A stretch of 64,000 nt of DNA from assembly GCF_002797445.1 (NCBI RefSeq), contig NZ_PGEP01000001.1, forward strand, positions 4,340,501 through 4,404,500, in the 5' to 3' direction. Positions 34,559 through 44,314 of the stretch are shown piece by piece. Every line of letters starts with the position of its first letter. The stretch's first letter is position 1. The translations under genes and the position numbers were made by a program. The notes below the pieces were generated by a model. It had not been told where the DNA came from and did no database searches. It saw only the letters and a list, made by a program, of their open reading frames with translations. The stretch is from Acidovorax sp. 69 (lineage in GTDB: Bacteria > Pseudomonadota > Gammaproteobacteria > Burkholderiales > Burkholderiaceae_C).

Positions 34559-36281
34559 CGGACTGGTCCTGAGTGACTCGGGCCAATTCGTCCAGCGTGG
34601 TCTGACCCGTGGCAACCTTGCGCAGCCCGTCTTCGTACAGACTCAGCATGCCGCTCTTCGCCGCAATGCCATTGAGGATGTTGGCATCCCGTCCTTCGAT
34701 AATGGCACGGCGCATCGGCTCGTCTAGCACCAGCAACTCATGGATGCCGGTGCGCCCTCGGTAGCCAGACTGGCGGCATTGCTCGCAGCCGACTGCGCGG
34801 TAAATCGGCTGGGTGGCTGCACAAAAGCGCCCCAGGCCGGTGCTCTGACGTACTGCGGTGCCCGGTTCGTAGGCTTCCTTGCAGTGCCCGCACAGCGTGC
34901 GTACCAGGCGCTGCGCCAACACGCCGTTAACGGCCGAGGTGATGAGATAGGGCTCCACTCCCATGTCCTGCATGCGGATCACAGCGCCTGCGGCAGTGTT
35001 GGTGTGCAGGGTGGAAAGCACCAAGTGCCCCGTCAGCGCGGACTGCACGGCAATCTGCGCCGTCTCACCGTCGCGCATTTCTCCAATCATGATGATGTCG
35101 GGATCCTGGCGCAGGATGGAGCGCAACGCATTCGCAAAGGTCAGGTTGATCTGCGCATGCACTTGGATCTGGTTAATGCCTTCAAGTTGGTACTCGACCG
35201 GATCTTCGACGGTAATGATTTTTTGCGCTGAAGCGTCGATCTTGGCCAGCGCGGCATACAGCGTAGTGGTCTTGCCAGAGCCAGTAGGGCCTGTGACCAG
35301 CAAGATGCCGTGCGGACGCGCCAGCAGGGCATTGAAGCGCTGCAGCGTGTCCTTCTCGAACCCCATTTTCTCCAACTCCAGGCGCACGCTGGCGCGGTCG
35401 AGCACGCGCATGACCACACTTTCTCCGTGCACTGTGGGCACAGTAGAGACACGCAAATCCAGCTCACGCCCCTTGACGCGGGTCTTGATGCGCCCATCTT
35501 GCGGCAGGCGCCGCTCCGCAATGTCCAAGTGCGCCAGCAACTTGACGCGCGAATTGACGGCGGCGCTCAACCGCGGTGGCACCAGTTCGCCGGGGTGGAT
35601 CACGCCATCGACGCGGTAGCGCACATGCAAGCCGTCGTCGAACGGTTCGAGATGGATGTCAGAGGCACGCAGATCGATCACGCGGCCTATGATGGTGTTG
35701 ACCAACCGGATAACGGGGGCCTCGCTGGCCAAGTCTTTCAGATGCTCAACGAAATCACCGCCATCAGAGCCGTCACCAAAGCCGTCATCCTCATCTTCAG
35801 CAGCTTCCTCAACCGGCTCGGCCAAGGCTTTCTCAATGTCGCTTTCCAGCGCCAGGTGCGGCCGGATAGCGCAGCCCGTGGCTAGGTGCAAAGCCTTGAC
35901 GACAAATGCATCCTGCGGGACAGCCATGGCCACATGAAGTTGCCCGCCATCCAGCCGCAGCGGAAACACCGCGTTGGCCTGCAAAAATTCAGGCAGCAGA
36001 CCTTCCACTTCGGGCATGAGATCGGGGAAGCCATTGGCGGGCACCAGGGGAATGCCGAGCTGAGCGGACAGCGCCTGCGCCACATCGGCATCGGAAACCA
36101 ACCCCAGACGCACGAGCACTCGCCCGAGCATGCTGCCCATTTCTTGCTGCGCGGAAAGCGCGCGATCCAGGTCGCGCGCGCTGAGCTTGCCGGCTTGAAC
36201 CAACAGATCTCCAATGCGCGGACCCGGCACAGCGTTGTCGCCCAGCGGTTCGGCCAGGGCCGAAATTGTGTTTGTCGTCAT
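34551..36281 (-). CDS. gspE: Type II secretion ATPase GspE
   Basis: This 576-residue cytoplasmic ATPase drives pseudopilus assembly. It has an N-terminal MshEN-type domain (RIGDLLVQAGKLSARDLDRA) and an acidic linker (EEAAEDEDDGFGDGSDGGDF). The ATPase domain follows, with Walker A VTGPTGSGKTTTLYAAL near residue 330, Walker B-region ILRQDPDIIMIGEMRDGETA and His box STLHTNTAAGAV. A tetracysteine zinc site (LCGHCKEAY ... CEQCRQSGYRGR) is intact. It is the first gene of the gsp operon, read away from the 36.3-36.6 kb gap. Confidence 0.96.
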   Translation of the reverse strand: MTTNTISALAEPLGDNAVPGPRIGDLLVQAGKLSARDLDRALSAQQEMGSMLGRVLVRLGLVSDADVAQALSAQLGIPLVPANGFPDLMPEVEGLLPEFLQANAVFPLRLDGGQLHVAMAVPQDAFVVKALHLATGCAIRPHLALESDIEKALAEPVEEAAEDEDDGFGDGSDGGDFVEHLKDLASEAPVIRLVNTIIGRVIDLRASDIHLEPFDDGLHVRYRVDGVIHPGELVPPRLSAAVNSRVKLLAHLDIAERRLPQDGRIKTRVKGRELDLRVSTVPTVHGESVVMRVLDRASVRLELEKMGFEKDTLQRFNALLARPHGILLVTGPTGSGKTTTLYAALAKIDASAQKIITVEDPVEYQLEGINQIQVHAQINLTFANALRSILRQDPDIIMIGEMRDGETAQIAVQSALTGHLVLSTLHTNTAAGAVIRMQDMGVEPYLITSAVNGVLAQRLVRTLCGHCKEAYEPGTAVRQSTGLGRFCAATQPIYRAVGCEQCRQSGYRGRTGIHELLVLDEPMRRAIIEGRDANILNGIAAKSGMLSLYEDGLRKVATGQTTLDELARVTQDQSDA

Positions 36282-36638
36282 GAATGGTCTAGGTATGAAC
36301 CCGTGCTGCACTAGTCAGGGGCGTAGAGGCACAGCGCGGCAGCGACCTGCGAGGAATGGGCGTGAGTGTAGCCGGGGCTGTGCAAACCACCGGAGCGCAT
36401 GGCACACCATCGCAGCGCAAAAGGGCCTTCCCCGGCATGCACCAAATACTTTCGCTACGCATTTTATAGCTGCCAGCAATTACAGCATAAGCACGAGGGC
36501 CAGATTTACCTCATATTTTCATGCCATATGGCCCACACCTTGGCACAGCGAGTCAAACGCCGCTTGGTGCTTTGCTTTACATTCATTGGCCCCTCCTGAT
36601 CTCAACCGCCCCGGACGGCATCCGCCGCAGCATCCGCA
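36282..36638. other. Intergenic gap between gspE and the glycosidase-like gene
   Basis: This 357-bp divergent region must hold the promoters of the gsp operon (minus strand) and of the glycosidase-like gene (plus strand). No clear -10/-35 pair stands out. Around 36455-36495 lies a TTTTATAGCTGCCAGCA ... GCATAAGC stretch that resembles the dispersed TAGCT-type repeat of this window. No convincing coding frame is seen. Confidence 0.6.
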
Positions 36639-38525
36639 ATGAACCATCACCCCGCTCACCGCAAAACCACCCTGGCCATCGCCATTGCCGCCTGTGGTGT
36701 GGTGGCCGCCGGCGCGGTCGGGCTGATGCAGTTATCCCGCCATACACCCGAAAAAGCCCACAAACCGGGTTCCATGCTGCTGGCACCAATGATTGGAGTG
36801 ATTGACTCATGTGTGTTATTGCAAGATGGTGTGGTTGCGCAAGGCACACACGACACACTGGACACCTGCAAAGGGCCCAAGGGCTCTGCGGCAGCGTTGG
36901 TGGAGTCCACCCTCTCGGAGTTACAGCCACGCCGCAGTACCCTAGGCCCCTACCAGCTCGGCTACACCTTGCCGGTGCCTTTGCTACAGCTGTTTCGCCC
37001 AGCCGCCGATGGCTGGGCTATTGACAACGACACCGTCGGACGGTTGGTGCGCACCGTGCGAGACACCGAGCGCCCCCTCATCCTGTATCTGTTTTCCACA
37101 CACTTCGCTACCGACGCGCCGCTGGAAAAGGCACTGTCCCTGGACCCAACCAATCTGGCGCAGACGCGCGACGGCCCGCTGACTCCAGGGCGGTACTACG
37201 ACTCCGTCATCAACAACTGGACCTTTGCCAATACACAAACGGAATTAACTTCGCGCCGTGTGCAGGCCACGCAAGCCTTGCTGAAAGAAATATGCCGACT
37301 GCCAGCGCAAGACATCGGCAAAATCAAGGGCGTGACACTGCTGGGTGAACTGCACCACCTGTTTCCCGACTTCGAGGCTGGCATGGGATTCAACACGCCC
37401 TACCGCGCAACCGACTACAGCCCGCCATCGGTTGCAGGATTTCGGCAGTTCTTACAACGTGAGTTTGCAAGCATTGGGCAGCTCAACCGCGTGCTGGGCG
37501 CAAACTATGCCTCGTTTGATGAAGTGCTGCCACCGTCGCGTGACATTCGCACCGAACCACTGCAGCGCTTTACCGAGCACATCGATTCTTTTGCACAAGG
37601 CAGCCTGCCGATTGCCGGTTGGGCCTACATGAAGCAGTCAGAAGGAAGCACAACACCGGCGTGGGTGCATGTCTACCGCAATGGCGTGTTCGTGGGCAAG
37701 ACCCTGGTCAACCAGGGCCGACAGGACGTGCTGGCGGCAAAACCCGAGTTTGGTGACGCAAACACTGGCTGGCGACTGGACATGGACTTCCGCCACCTCC
37801 GCACGGGCTTGTACCGCATTGACGTGTTTCTCGAACAAAAACCAGGTCAATTGACGCCTCTGGGCACACGCAGCATCGCCCTCATGGACCGGCTGCAGAG
37901 CGCGCCCCAAGCCCTGCCACAAAACCCCCTGCCCGCCGCTACACCGGCAGACGCCTCGCTGCAAGCGCACATCGACATGCCGACCGATCAATCGGCCTAC
38001 TATTACAACCCGCTGGTACCGCTGTGGCATGCATTCCGGCAAAAGCAGGTGGTGGACTACCTGGAGTTTTTTGATGGCGTGGTGAACCAATCTTGCCTGG
38101 CCAGCATTCCGCATTACACGCACCAGATCATTCCGTTCACCAATCCCAGTTGGGATGCGAACAAGTACGCCATTCAGGCATCCCTGCGACCCATGGGCAG
38201 CATCCGACTTGGTGTGAGCCTGTATGGCGATGCGACCTACGGCAAGACCTTCTCGCAGTGGTATGGCAAAACCGCACACAACGGCTATGGCGTGACGGAG
38301 TTTCATCCACTCAAAGCCATGGATCCATCGGCCGTGCAACGCATGCTGGGCCAGCATGCAGCACAGGGAGCAGAGTTTCTGTCGTTTTTCCTAGAGCCGC
38401 GCTGGCAGGGCAAGCGCGTCCCGCGCAACCACAACTTGTTCTCGCTAGACCCGAGCAATACGCAGTTCGGCTCTGATCGACTCTACCAATCCATGCAAAA
38501 GAGCATGGCAGCATCGCAGCCGTAG
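36639..38525 (+). CDS. Membrane-anchored glycosidase-like protein, unknown substrate
   Basis: This 628-residue protein has an N-terminal membrane segment (about residues 11-32, LAIAIAACGVVAAGAVGLM) and should face the periplasm. I do not recognise a named family. The stretch GVTLLGELHHLFPDFEAG followed by VAGFRQFLQREFASIGQLNR and VLGANYASFDEVLP resembles the active-site face of GH42/GH-A clan glycosidases. GYGVTEFHPLKAM and EFLSFFLEPRWQGKR could supply the second acid. A beta-domain insert lies near residues 330-430. It sits between the gsp operon and rmlBADC, so a role in trimming or sensing surface glycan is plausible but unproven. Confidence 0.6.
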   Translation: MNHHPAHRKTTLAIAIAACGVVAAGAVGLMQLSRHTPEKAHKPGSMLLAPMIGVIDSCVLLQDGVVAQGTHDTLDTCKGPKGSAAALVESTLSELQPRRSTLGPYQLGYTLPVPLLQLFRPAADGWAIDNDTVGRLVRTVRDTERPLILYLFSTHFATDAPLEKALSLDPTNLAQTRDGPLTPGRYYDSVINNWTFANTQTELTSRRVQATQALLKEICRLPAQDIGKIKGVTLLGELHHLFPDFEAGMGFNTPYRATDYSPPSVAGFRQFLQREFASIGQLNRVLGANYASFDEVLPPSRDIRTEPLQRFTEHIDSFAQGSLPIAGWAYMKQSEGSTTPAWVHVYRNGVFVGKTLVNQGRQDVLAAKPEFGDANTGWRLDMDFRHLRTGLYRIDVFLEQKPGQLTPLGTRSIALMDRLQSAPQALPQNPLPAATPADASLQAHIDMPTDQSAYYYNPLVPLWHAFRQKQVVDYLEFFDGVVNQSCLASIPHYTHQIIPFTNPSWDANKYAIQASLRPMGSIRLGVSLYGDATYGKTFSQWYGKTAHNGYGVTEFHPLKAMDPSAVQRMLGQHAAQGAEFLSFFLEPRWQGKRVPRNHNLFSLDPSNTQFGSDRLYQSMQKSMAASQP

Positions 38526-38550
38526 ATAGCGCCAGACAGCAAGCGACAGA

Positions 38551-39096
38551 TCAGGGGAACACTTCAGCCTTTGCCAAAGAAAGTCCCTGCGCATCCTTGA
38601 CCGACAGGCTCGGCTGTCCCTGAAAATGCCAATCGATGGCCAGAGATGCGTCGTCCCAAGCGATGCAACGCTCGTACTCCGGCGCATAAAAATCGGTGGT
38701 TTTATACAAAAACTCCGCCACCTCGCTGAGCACGACGAACCCATGCGCAAACCCTGGCGGCACCCAGAGCTGGCGGCGATTGTCAGCGCTCAACTCCTCT
38801 CCCACCCACCGGCCGAAGGTCGGCGAATTTTTGCGGATATCCACCGCTACGTCGAACACTGCGCCATGCACAACGCGCACCAGCTTGCCTTGGGGCTGCT
38901 GGATCTGGTAGTGCAGCCCACGCAGCACGCCCTTGGCGCTGCGGCTGTGATTGTCCTGCACGAACGAGTGGTCAGTACCGGTGGCCTCGTTGAAGGCGCG
39001 CTGGTTGAAGCTCTCGTAGAAAAAGCCGCGCGCATCGCCGAACACCTTGGGTTCGATCAGCACGACATCAGGAATGGCCAGGCGGGTTGCTTGCAT
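38551..39096 (-). CDS. rmlC: dTDP-4-dehydrorhamnose 3,5-epimerase
   Basis: This cupin epimerase performs the third step of dTDP-L-rhamnose synthesis. The 181-residue product begins MQATRLAIPDVVLIEPKVFG and shows DARGFFYESFN, FVQDNHSRSAKGVLRGLHYQ (catalytic His) and WVPPGFAHGFVVLS. The start was placed at MQATRL, 19 bp after the rmlA stop. It is the last gene of the rmlBDAC unit and converges with the glycosidase-like gene. Confidence 0.96.
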   Translation of the reverse strand: MQATRLAIPDVVLIEPKVFGDARGFFYESFNQRAFNEATGTDHSFVQDNHSRSAKGVLRGLHYQIQQPQGKLVRVVHGAVFDVAVDIRKNSPTFGRWVGEELSADNRRQLWVPPGFAHGFVVLSEVAEFLYKTTDFYAPEYERCIAWDDASLAIDWHFQGQPSLSVKDAQGLSLAKAEVFP

Positions 39097-39115
39097 GGAA
39101 AGGGCGATCAGTTCT

Positions 39116-40000
39116 TCAGTAGATTTTTTCTTTGAGCACACGCATCAGGTACTGGCCGTAGCCGTTCTTGGTGAGTGGCTGGGCCAGGCGCTCCAGTTGC
39201 GCGCTGTCGATCCACTGGCTGCGCCAGGCGATCTCTTCGGGGCAGGCAATCTTCAGGCCCTGGCGGTGCTCCAGCGTGGCGATGAACTGCCCCGCTTCCA
39301 GCAGGCTCTCGTGCGTGCCGGTGTCGAGCCAGGCGTAGCCACGGCCCATGATCTCCACGTTCAACTGGTCATGCTCCAGGTACAGGCGGTTGAGGTCGGT
39401 GATCTCGTACTCGCCCCGGGCCGATGGCTTGAGGCCCTTGGCCAGCTCCACCACCTGATTGTCGTAAAAATACAGGCCCGTCACCGCATAGCTCGACTTG
39501 GGCACCTTGGGCTTTTCTTCCAGCGACAGGACCTTGCCCTGTGCGTCGAACTCGGCCACGCCATAGCGCTCGGGGTCGTGCACGTGGTAAGCAAACACAC
39601 TGGCCCCACTCTGGCGCTTTGCCGCACTGCCCAGCAGATCGTGGAAGTCATGGCCGTGGAAGATGTTGTCGCCCAGCACCAGCGCACTGGGGGAGCCATC
39701 CAGAAAGGACTCACCGATCACGAAGGCCTGCGCCAGCCCGTCAGGGCTCGCCTGCACCGCGTACTGCAGGTTGATGCCCCACTGGCTGCCGTCACCCAGC
39801 AGTTGCTCGAAGCGCGGCGTGTCCTGCGGCGTGCTGATGACCAGGATGTCGCGGATGCCCGCGAGCATCAGGGTGCTCAGCGGGTAATAGATCATGGGTT
39901 TGTCGTACACCGGCAGCAACTGCTTGCTGATGGCCAGGGTGGCCGGGTGCAGCCGGGTTCCGGAGCCTCCGGCGAGGATGATGCCTTTGCGTGCCGTCAT
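39116..40000 (-). CDS. rmlA: Glucose-1-phosphate thymidylyltransferase
   Basis: This enzyme makes dTDP-glucose from glucose-1-phosphate and dTTP, the first step toward dTDP-L-rhamnose. The 294-residue protein shows [16 protein letters not shown], the [13 protein letters not shown] block, [13 protein letters not shown] and [16 protein letters not shown]. The start MTARKGI is 14 bp after the rmlD stop. Product inhibition by dTDP-rhamnose is usual for the family. Confidence 0.97.
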   Translation of the reverse strand: MTARKGIILAGGSGTRLHPATLAISKQLLPVYDKPMIYYPLSTLMLAGIRDILVISTPQDTPRFEQLLGDGSQWGINLQYAVQASPDGLAQAFVIGESFLDGSPSALVLGDNIFHGHDFHDLLGSAAKRQSGASVFAYHVHDPERYGVAEFDAQGKVLSLEEKPKVPKSSYAVTGLYFYDNQVVELAKGLKPSARGEYEITDLNRLYLEHDQLNVEIMGRGYAWLDTGTHESLLEAGQFIATLEHRQGLKIACPEEIAWRSQWIDSAQLERLAQPLTKNGYGQYLMRVLKEKIY

Positions 40001-40014
40001 GGGGGTGTCTTGGT

Positions 40015-40905
40015 TCAGAGTATCTCGGTTAGCATGCGCGCCACGCCGGTCTGCCAGTGCGGCAGCGCCAGGCCAAAGGTGGTGCGCAGCTTCGTGGTGT
40101 CCAGGCGCGAGTTGTGCGGGCGCACGGCCGGTGTGGGGAATGCACTGGTCGGTACCGGTGCGACTTCCCTGGCGATGATCTTTTCGGCCACCGGGTGCTT
40201 TGCAGCCACCGCCAGCACGTACTTCGCGTACTCGTTCCAGTTGGTTTCGCCGGCCGCCACCAGGTGGTACAGGCCCGCGTCGCCGGGATGCTGCTGCAGG
40301 TGGCGGATGGCGTGGGCCGTGACGTCGGCCAGCAGATCGGCGCCCGTGGGTGCACCCCACTGGTCGTCGATCACGGTCAGGCGCTCGCGCTCCTGGGCCA
40401 GGCGCAGCATGGTCTTGGCGAAATTACCGCCGCGTGCGGCATAGACCCAGCTCGTGCGCAGGATCAGGTGGTTCGCGCCCGACTGGGCGATCAGTTGCTC
40501 GCCCTCGAGCTTGGTGCGGCCGTAGACGCTCAGGGGCGCCGGCGTGTCCGTCTCGACCCAGGGGCGGCTACCCCTGCCATCGAACACGTAGTCGGTGCTG
40601 TAGTGCACCAGCCAGGCGCCCAGCTTCGCGGCTTCCTGCGCGATGGCGCCGGGGGTGGTGGCGTTGAGGGTGCGCGCAAAGTCGGCCTCGCTCTCGGCCT
40701 TGTCCACGGCGGTGTGGGCGGCGGCATTGACGATGACGTCAGGGCGCAGGGTGCGCACCGTCTCGACCACGCCGGCCGGGTTGGAGAAATCACCGCAGTG
40801 CTCGGTGCTGTCGAAGTCCAGCGCCGTCACGGTGCCCAGCACCGACAGGCTGCGCTGCAGCTCCCAGCCAACCTGGCCGCCTTTTCCGAAGAGCAGGATG
40901 TTCAT
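40015..40905 (-). CDS. rmlD: dTDP-4-dehydrorhamnose reductase
   Basis: This NAD(P)H-dependent SDR makes dTDP-L-rhamnose in the last step of the pathway. The 296-residue protein starts [20 protein letters not shown], with nucleotide motif [28 protein letters not shown] and the catalytic YGRTKLEGE (Tyr-x3-Lys). Its ATG overlaps the rmlB stop by four bases. Confidence 0.97.
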   Translation of the reverse strand: MNILLFGKGGQVGWELQRSLSVLGTVTALDFDSTEHCGDFSNPAGVVETVRTLRPDVIVNAAAHTAVDKAESEADFARTLNATTPGAIAQEAAKLGAWLVHYSTDYVFDGRGSRPWVETDTPAPLSVYGRTKLEGEQLIAQSGANHLILRTSWVYAARGGNFAKTMLRLAQERERLTVIDDQWGAPTGADLLADVTAHAIRHLQQHPGDAGLYHLVAAGETNWNEYAKYVLAVAAKHPVAEKIIAREVAPVPTSAFPTPAVRPHNSRLDTTKLRTTFGLALPHWQTGVARMLTEIL

Positions 40906-41990
40906 ATGCTGGCGTCCGCCACGGCCGCGGGCTCCTGCGCGTACTGGGTCTGCACCCAGTCGCGGTAGGCACCGGTCTGCACGCTGGCCACCCAGTCAGC
41001 ATGGTCCAGGTACCACTGCACGGTCTTGCGGATACCGGTGTCGAAGGTCTCGGCGGGCTTCCAGCCCAGCTCGCGTTCGATCTTGCGGGCGTCGATGGCG
41101 TAGCGCCGGTCGTGGCCCGGGCGGTCTTTCACGTAGGTGATTTGCGTGCTGTAGCTCTGGCCGTCAGCGCGGGGGCGCAGCTCGTCGAGCAGGCCGCAGA
41201 CCATGTTCACGATCTCGATGTTGGGCTTCTCGTTCCAGCCGCCCACGTTGTAGGTCTGGCCGGGCGTGCCGCCATCGAGCACGCGACGGATGGCGCTGCA
41301 ATGGTCCTTCACGTAAAGCCAGTCGCGCACCTGCATGCCGTCGCCGTACACCGGCAGCGGCTTGCCGGCCAGGGCGTTGACGATCATCAAGGGGATCAGC
41401 TTCTCAGGGAAGTGGTACGGCCCGTAGTTATTGCTGCAGTTGGTGGTGAGCACCGGCAGACCGTAGGTGTGGTGCCAGGCGCGCACCAGGTGGTCGCTGG
41501 CGGCCTTGCTGGCGCTGTAGGGGCTGTTGGGCTCGAAGCCGCGCGTCTCGGCAAAGGCTGGGTCTGTGGGCGCCAGCGAGCCGTAGACCTCGTCGGTCGA
41601 CACGTGCAGAAAGCGAAAGGCTTCGCGCTCGCCCGCAGGCAGGGCGCTCCAGTAGGCGCGCACGGCCTCCAGCAGGCGAAACGAGCCGACGATGTTCGTC
41701 TGGATGAAGTCTTCCGGCCCATGGATAGAGCGGTCCACATGCGACTCGGCCGCGAAGTTGACCACCGCACGGGGTTGGTGCTCGGCCAGCAGGCGGGCAA
41801 TCAGGGCGGGGTCGCCGATATCGCCCTGCACGAAGACATGGCGCGCATCCCCCTGGACGCTGTCCAGGTTGTGCACATTGCCCGCGTAGGTGAGCTTGTC
41901 GAGATTGACGACGGGTTCGCTGGAGGCAGCAAGCCAATCAAGAACAAAGTTGGCGCCGATGAAACCCGCGCCGCCAGTAACCAGAATCAT
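40902..41990 (-). CDS. rmlB: dTDP-glucose 4,6-dehydratase
   Basis: This extended SDR converts dTDP-glucose to the 4-keto-6-deoxy sugar. The 362-residue protein has [40 protein letters not shown] and [12 protein letters not shown] (catalytic Tyr/Lys), plus [18 protein letters not shown]. It is the first gene of the rml unit; the 111-bp gap upstream toward the reductase gene should carry the promoter. The rhamnose made here likely feeds the glycan assembled by the 10-21 kb cluster. Confidence 0.97.
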   Translation of the reverse strand: MILVTGGAGFIGANFVLDWLAASSEPVVNLDKLTYAGNVHNLDSVQGDARHVFVQGDIGDPALIARLLAEHQPRAVVNFAAESHVDRSIHGPEDFIQTNIVGSFRLLEAVRAYWSALPAGEREAFRFLHVSTDEVYGSLAPTDPAFAETRGFEPNSPYSASKAASDHLVRAWHHTYGLPVLTTNCSNNYGPYHFPEKLIPLMIVNALAGKPLPVYGDGMQVRDWLYVKDHCSAIRRVLDGGTPGQTYNVGGWNEKPNIEIVNMVCGLLDELRPRADGQSYSTQITYVKDRPGHDRRYAIDARKIERELGWKPAETFDTGIRKTVQWYLDHADWVASVQTGAYRDWVQTQYAQEPAAVADASI

Positions 41991-42101
41991 AGGGTGGGCT
42001 GTATGAAATGCCTGCTTGGCAAAGCCTGCGATTATCCCCGTGAGCCCGACCTGCAGGTAACAGATTTCAACTTCGGTGACTCGGCAATGGGCTGAGCGGC
42101 A

Positions 42102-44087
42102 TCAGAAGTGGATTCCGCGCATCATCTGCTGCAGCGCCACCGCCTCGGCCGACAACTGTGGCTTGGCGTCCTTGCTGCCCTTGGCGGCGGTGGAATCCGG
42201 GAACATGCGAAAGCTGGTGTTCATGGTGATCTGCGCCACACGCGGCACCAGCGCGTGCAGCAACTGCCCGGTGATGCCCAGGCGCGTAGCAATGCGCACC
42301 GGTTTGAAGATACAGGCCTGGGCGATCATGTCGGCCGCCTCTTCGGGGCTCAGGGTGGGTACGTTGTTATAGATCTTGGTGGGCGCGATCATGGGCGTGC
42401 GCACCAGGGGCATGTTGATGGTGGTGAAGGTGATGCCCTGGTCGGCAAACTCGCTGGATGCGCAGCGCGTCCAGGCATCCAGCGCCGCCTTGCTGGCCAC
42501 ATAAGCCGAAAAGCGCGGAGCGTTCGTCAGCACACCGATGGAGCTGATGTTCACCACATGGCCCTTGTGTTTATCCACCATCCCGGGCAGAAAGCCCATG
42601 GTCACGCGCAGGCAGCCGAAATAGTTGAGCTGCATCGTGCGCTCGTAGTCGTGGAACCGGTCGTAGCTTGACTCGATGGCGCGGCGGATGGACCGGCCTG
42701 CGTTGTTGATCAGAAAATCCACGCCGCCGTGGTTGTCAATGAGCAGCTGCACAAATCGGTCGCAGTCAGGCATGTCTGCAATGTCAGCGGAATAGGCGAT
42801 GAACGCGTAGCCCTTGGCCTTGGCTTCCGCGCAGGCCTCATCCAGCTTGTCCTGGTCGCGACCGCAGATGATGGTGGTCGCGCCGGCTTCAGCGAACTTG
42901 TGGGCGGCCGCAAGGCCAATACCCGACGACCCGCCGGTGATCAGCACCACCTTGCCGGCCACCGTGCCCTTGAGCGTGCGGTCGATGAACAGCTCGGGAT
43001 CGAGGTGACGCTCCCAGTAGTCCCATAGCCGCCACGCGTAGTCCTTGAGGTTGGGGCAAGACACACCCGAGCCCTTGAGCGCCGCCAACGTCTCGCGGCA
43101 GTCAAAGCGCGTGGGGTAGTTCACGAAGGTCAGCATGTCCTCGGGCAGACCCAGGTCCTTCATGACGGCGTTGCGCACGCGGCGCACGGGCGCCATGGCC
43201 ATCAGGCTCTTCTTGATGCCCTTGGGGATGAAGCCCAGCAGCGCAGCGTTGATGAACAGGTTCATGCGCGGGGCGTGCGCTGCGCGGCTGAAGATGTCCA
43301 GCACGTCGCCCACGCGGTAGCCCACCGGGTCCACCAGGTGAAAGCATTTCTTGGCAATGGACGGCTGGTGGCTGATGACGTTGAGCGCGTTGACCACAAA
43401 ATCCACCGGCACGATATTCACACGCCCGCCTTCCAGGCCCACGGTGGGCATCCAGGGCGGCAGCAACTGGCGCAACCGCTGGATCAGCTTGAAGAAGTAG
43501 TACGGACCATCGATCTTGTCCATCTCGCCCGTCGTGCTGTCGCCCACCACCATGGCCGGGCGGTATACCGTCCAGGGCACCTTGCAGTCCTGGCGTACGA
43601 TCTTTTCGCTCTCGTGTTTGGTCTGAAAGTAGGGGTGATCCAGGCCCTCGGCCTCTTCGAACATGTCTTCGCGGAACACGCCTTCATACAGGCCTGCGGC
43701 CGCGATCGACGAGACATGGTGGAAATGCCCGGCGTCGATCGCCTTGGCCAGATCGACCGTGTTGCGTGTGCCCTCGATGTTCACAGCCACCTGCGTCTCT
43801 TCGTCGGCGCCGAGGTCGTACACCGCAGCCAGGTGGTAGAAGTGGTCGATCTGGCCCTTGAGCTTTTTGACATCTTCCGCAGCCACGCCCAGCTTCTTCG
43901 CAGTGAGGTCACCAAACACGGGCATGGCACGCGTGGCACCCACGCCCCAGAAGCTGCGCAGATCTGCCACCTTGTCCGCACTTTCCTTGCGGATCAGGAA
44001 ATGGACCACAGAGCCTTTGCGCTCCAGCAACTTCTTGACCAGCCGCTTGCCAATGAACCCCGTTGCCCCTGTCACGAAATACTGCAT
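42102..44087 (-). CDS. Two-domain SDR, probable fatty acyl-CoA reductase
   Basis: This 661-residue protein combines an extended-SDR domain (residues ~1-370: FVTGATGFIGKRLVKKLLER, and YFQTKHESEK with the Tyr-x3-Lys pair) with a classical SDR domain (residues ~375-640: VVLITGGSSGIGLAAAHKFA, LINNAGRSIRRAI, YVASKAALDAW). Length and layout match the alcohol-forming fatty acyl-CoA reductases described from Marinobacter (Maqu_2220 type, also 661 residues as I recall). It would reduce fatty acyl-CoA to alcohol for wax ester or lipid synthesis. A GGAG site supports the ATG. No wax synthase gene is in the window. Confidence 0.82.
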   Translation of the reverse strand: MQYFVTGATGFIGKRLVKKLLERKGSVVHFLIRKESADKVADLRSFWGVGATRAMPVFGDLTAKKLGVAAEDVKKLKGQIDHFYHLAAVYDLGADEETQVAVNIEGTRNTVDLAKAIDAGHFHHVSSIAAAGLYEGVFREDMFEEAEGLDHPYFQTKHESEKIVRQDCKVPWTVYRPAMVVGDSTTGEMDKIDGPYYFFKLIQRLRQLLPPWMPTVGLEGGRVNIVPVDFVVNALNVISHQPSIAKKCFHLVDPVGYRVGDVLDIFSRAAHAPRMNLFINAALLGFIPKGIKKSLMAMAPVRRVRNAVMKDLGLPEDMLTFVNYPTRFDCRETLAALKGSGVSCPNLKDYAWRLWDYWERHLDPELFIDRTLKGTVAGKVVLITGGSSGIGLAAAHKFAEAGATTIICGRDQDKLDEACAEAKAKGYAFIAYSADIADMPDCDRFVQLLIDNHGGVDFLINNAGRSIRRAIESSYDRFHDYERTMQLNYFGCLRVTMGFLPGMVDKHKGHVVNISSIGVLTNAPRFSAYVASKAALDAWTRCASSEFADQGITFTTINMPLVRTPMIAPTKIYNNVPTLSPEEAADMIAQACIFKPVRIATRLGITGQLLHALVPRVAQITMNTSFRMFPDSTAAKGSKDAKPQLSAEAVALQQMMRGIHF

Positions 44088-44314
44088 GGAAAACTCCTGT
44101 GAGATGCCTTCATTCTTGCCCAAGGCCCGCACACCCGGATTCAGCAGAAACCCGCGCCGATACCAGGCCGACCGAGCCCCGGCCCGCTAGATGGCACGCT
44201 CTACATTTTTAGAAGCGCGTGCCTACACCAGGCAGGCCGTGCGGCGTACAGTGCTGCCATGCGCCAGAGGCAACCAGCCATGGCAAACCCAACCAGCCGC
44301 ACAACGGAGGCCTC

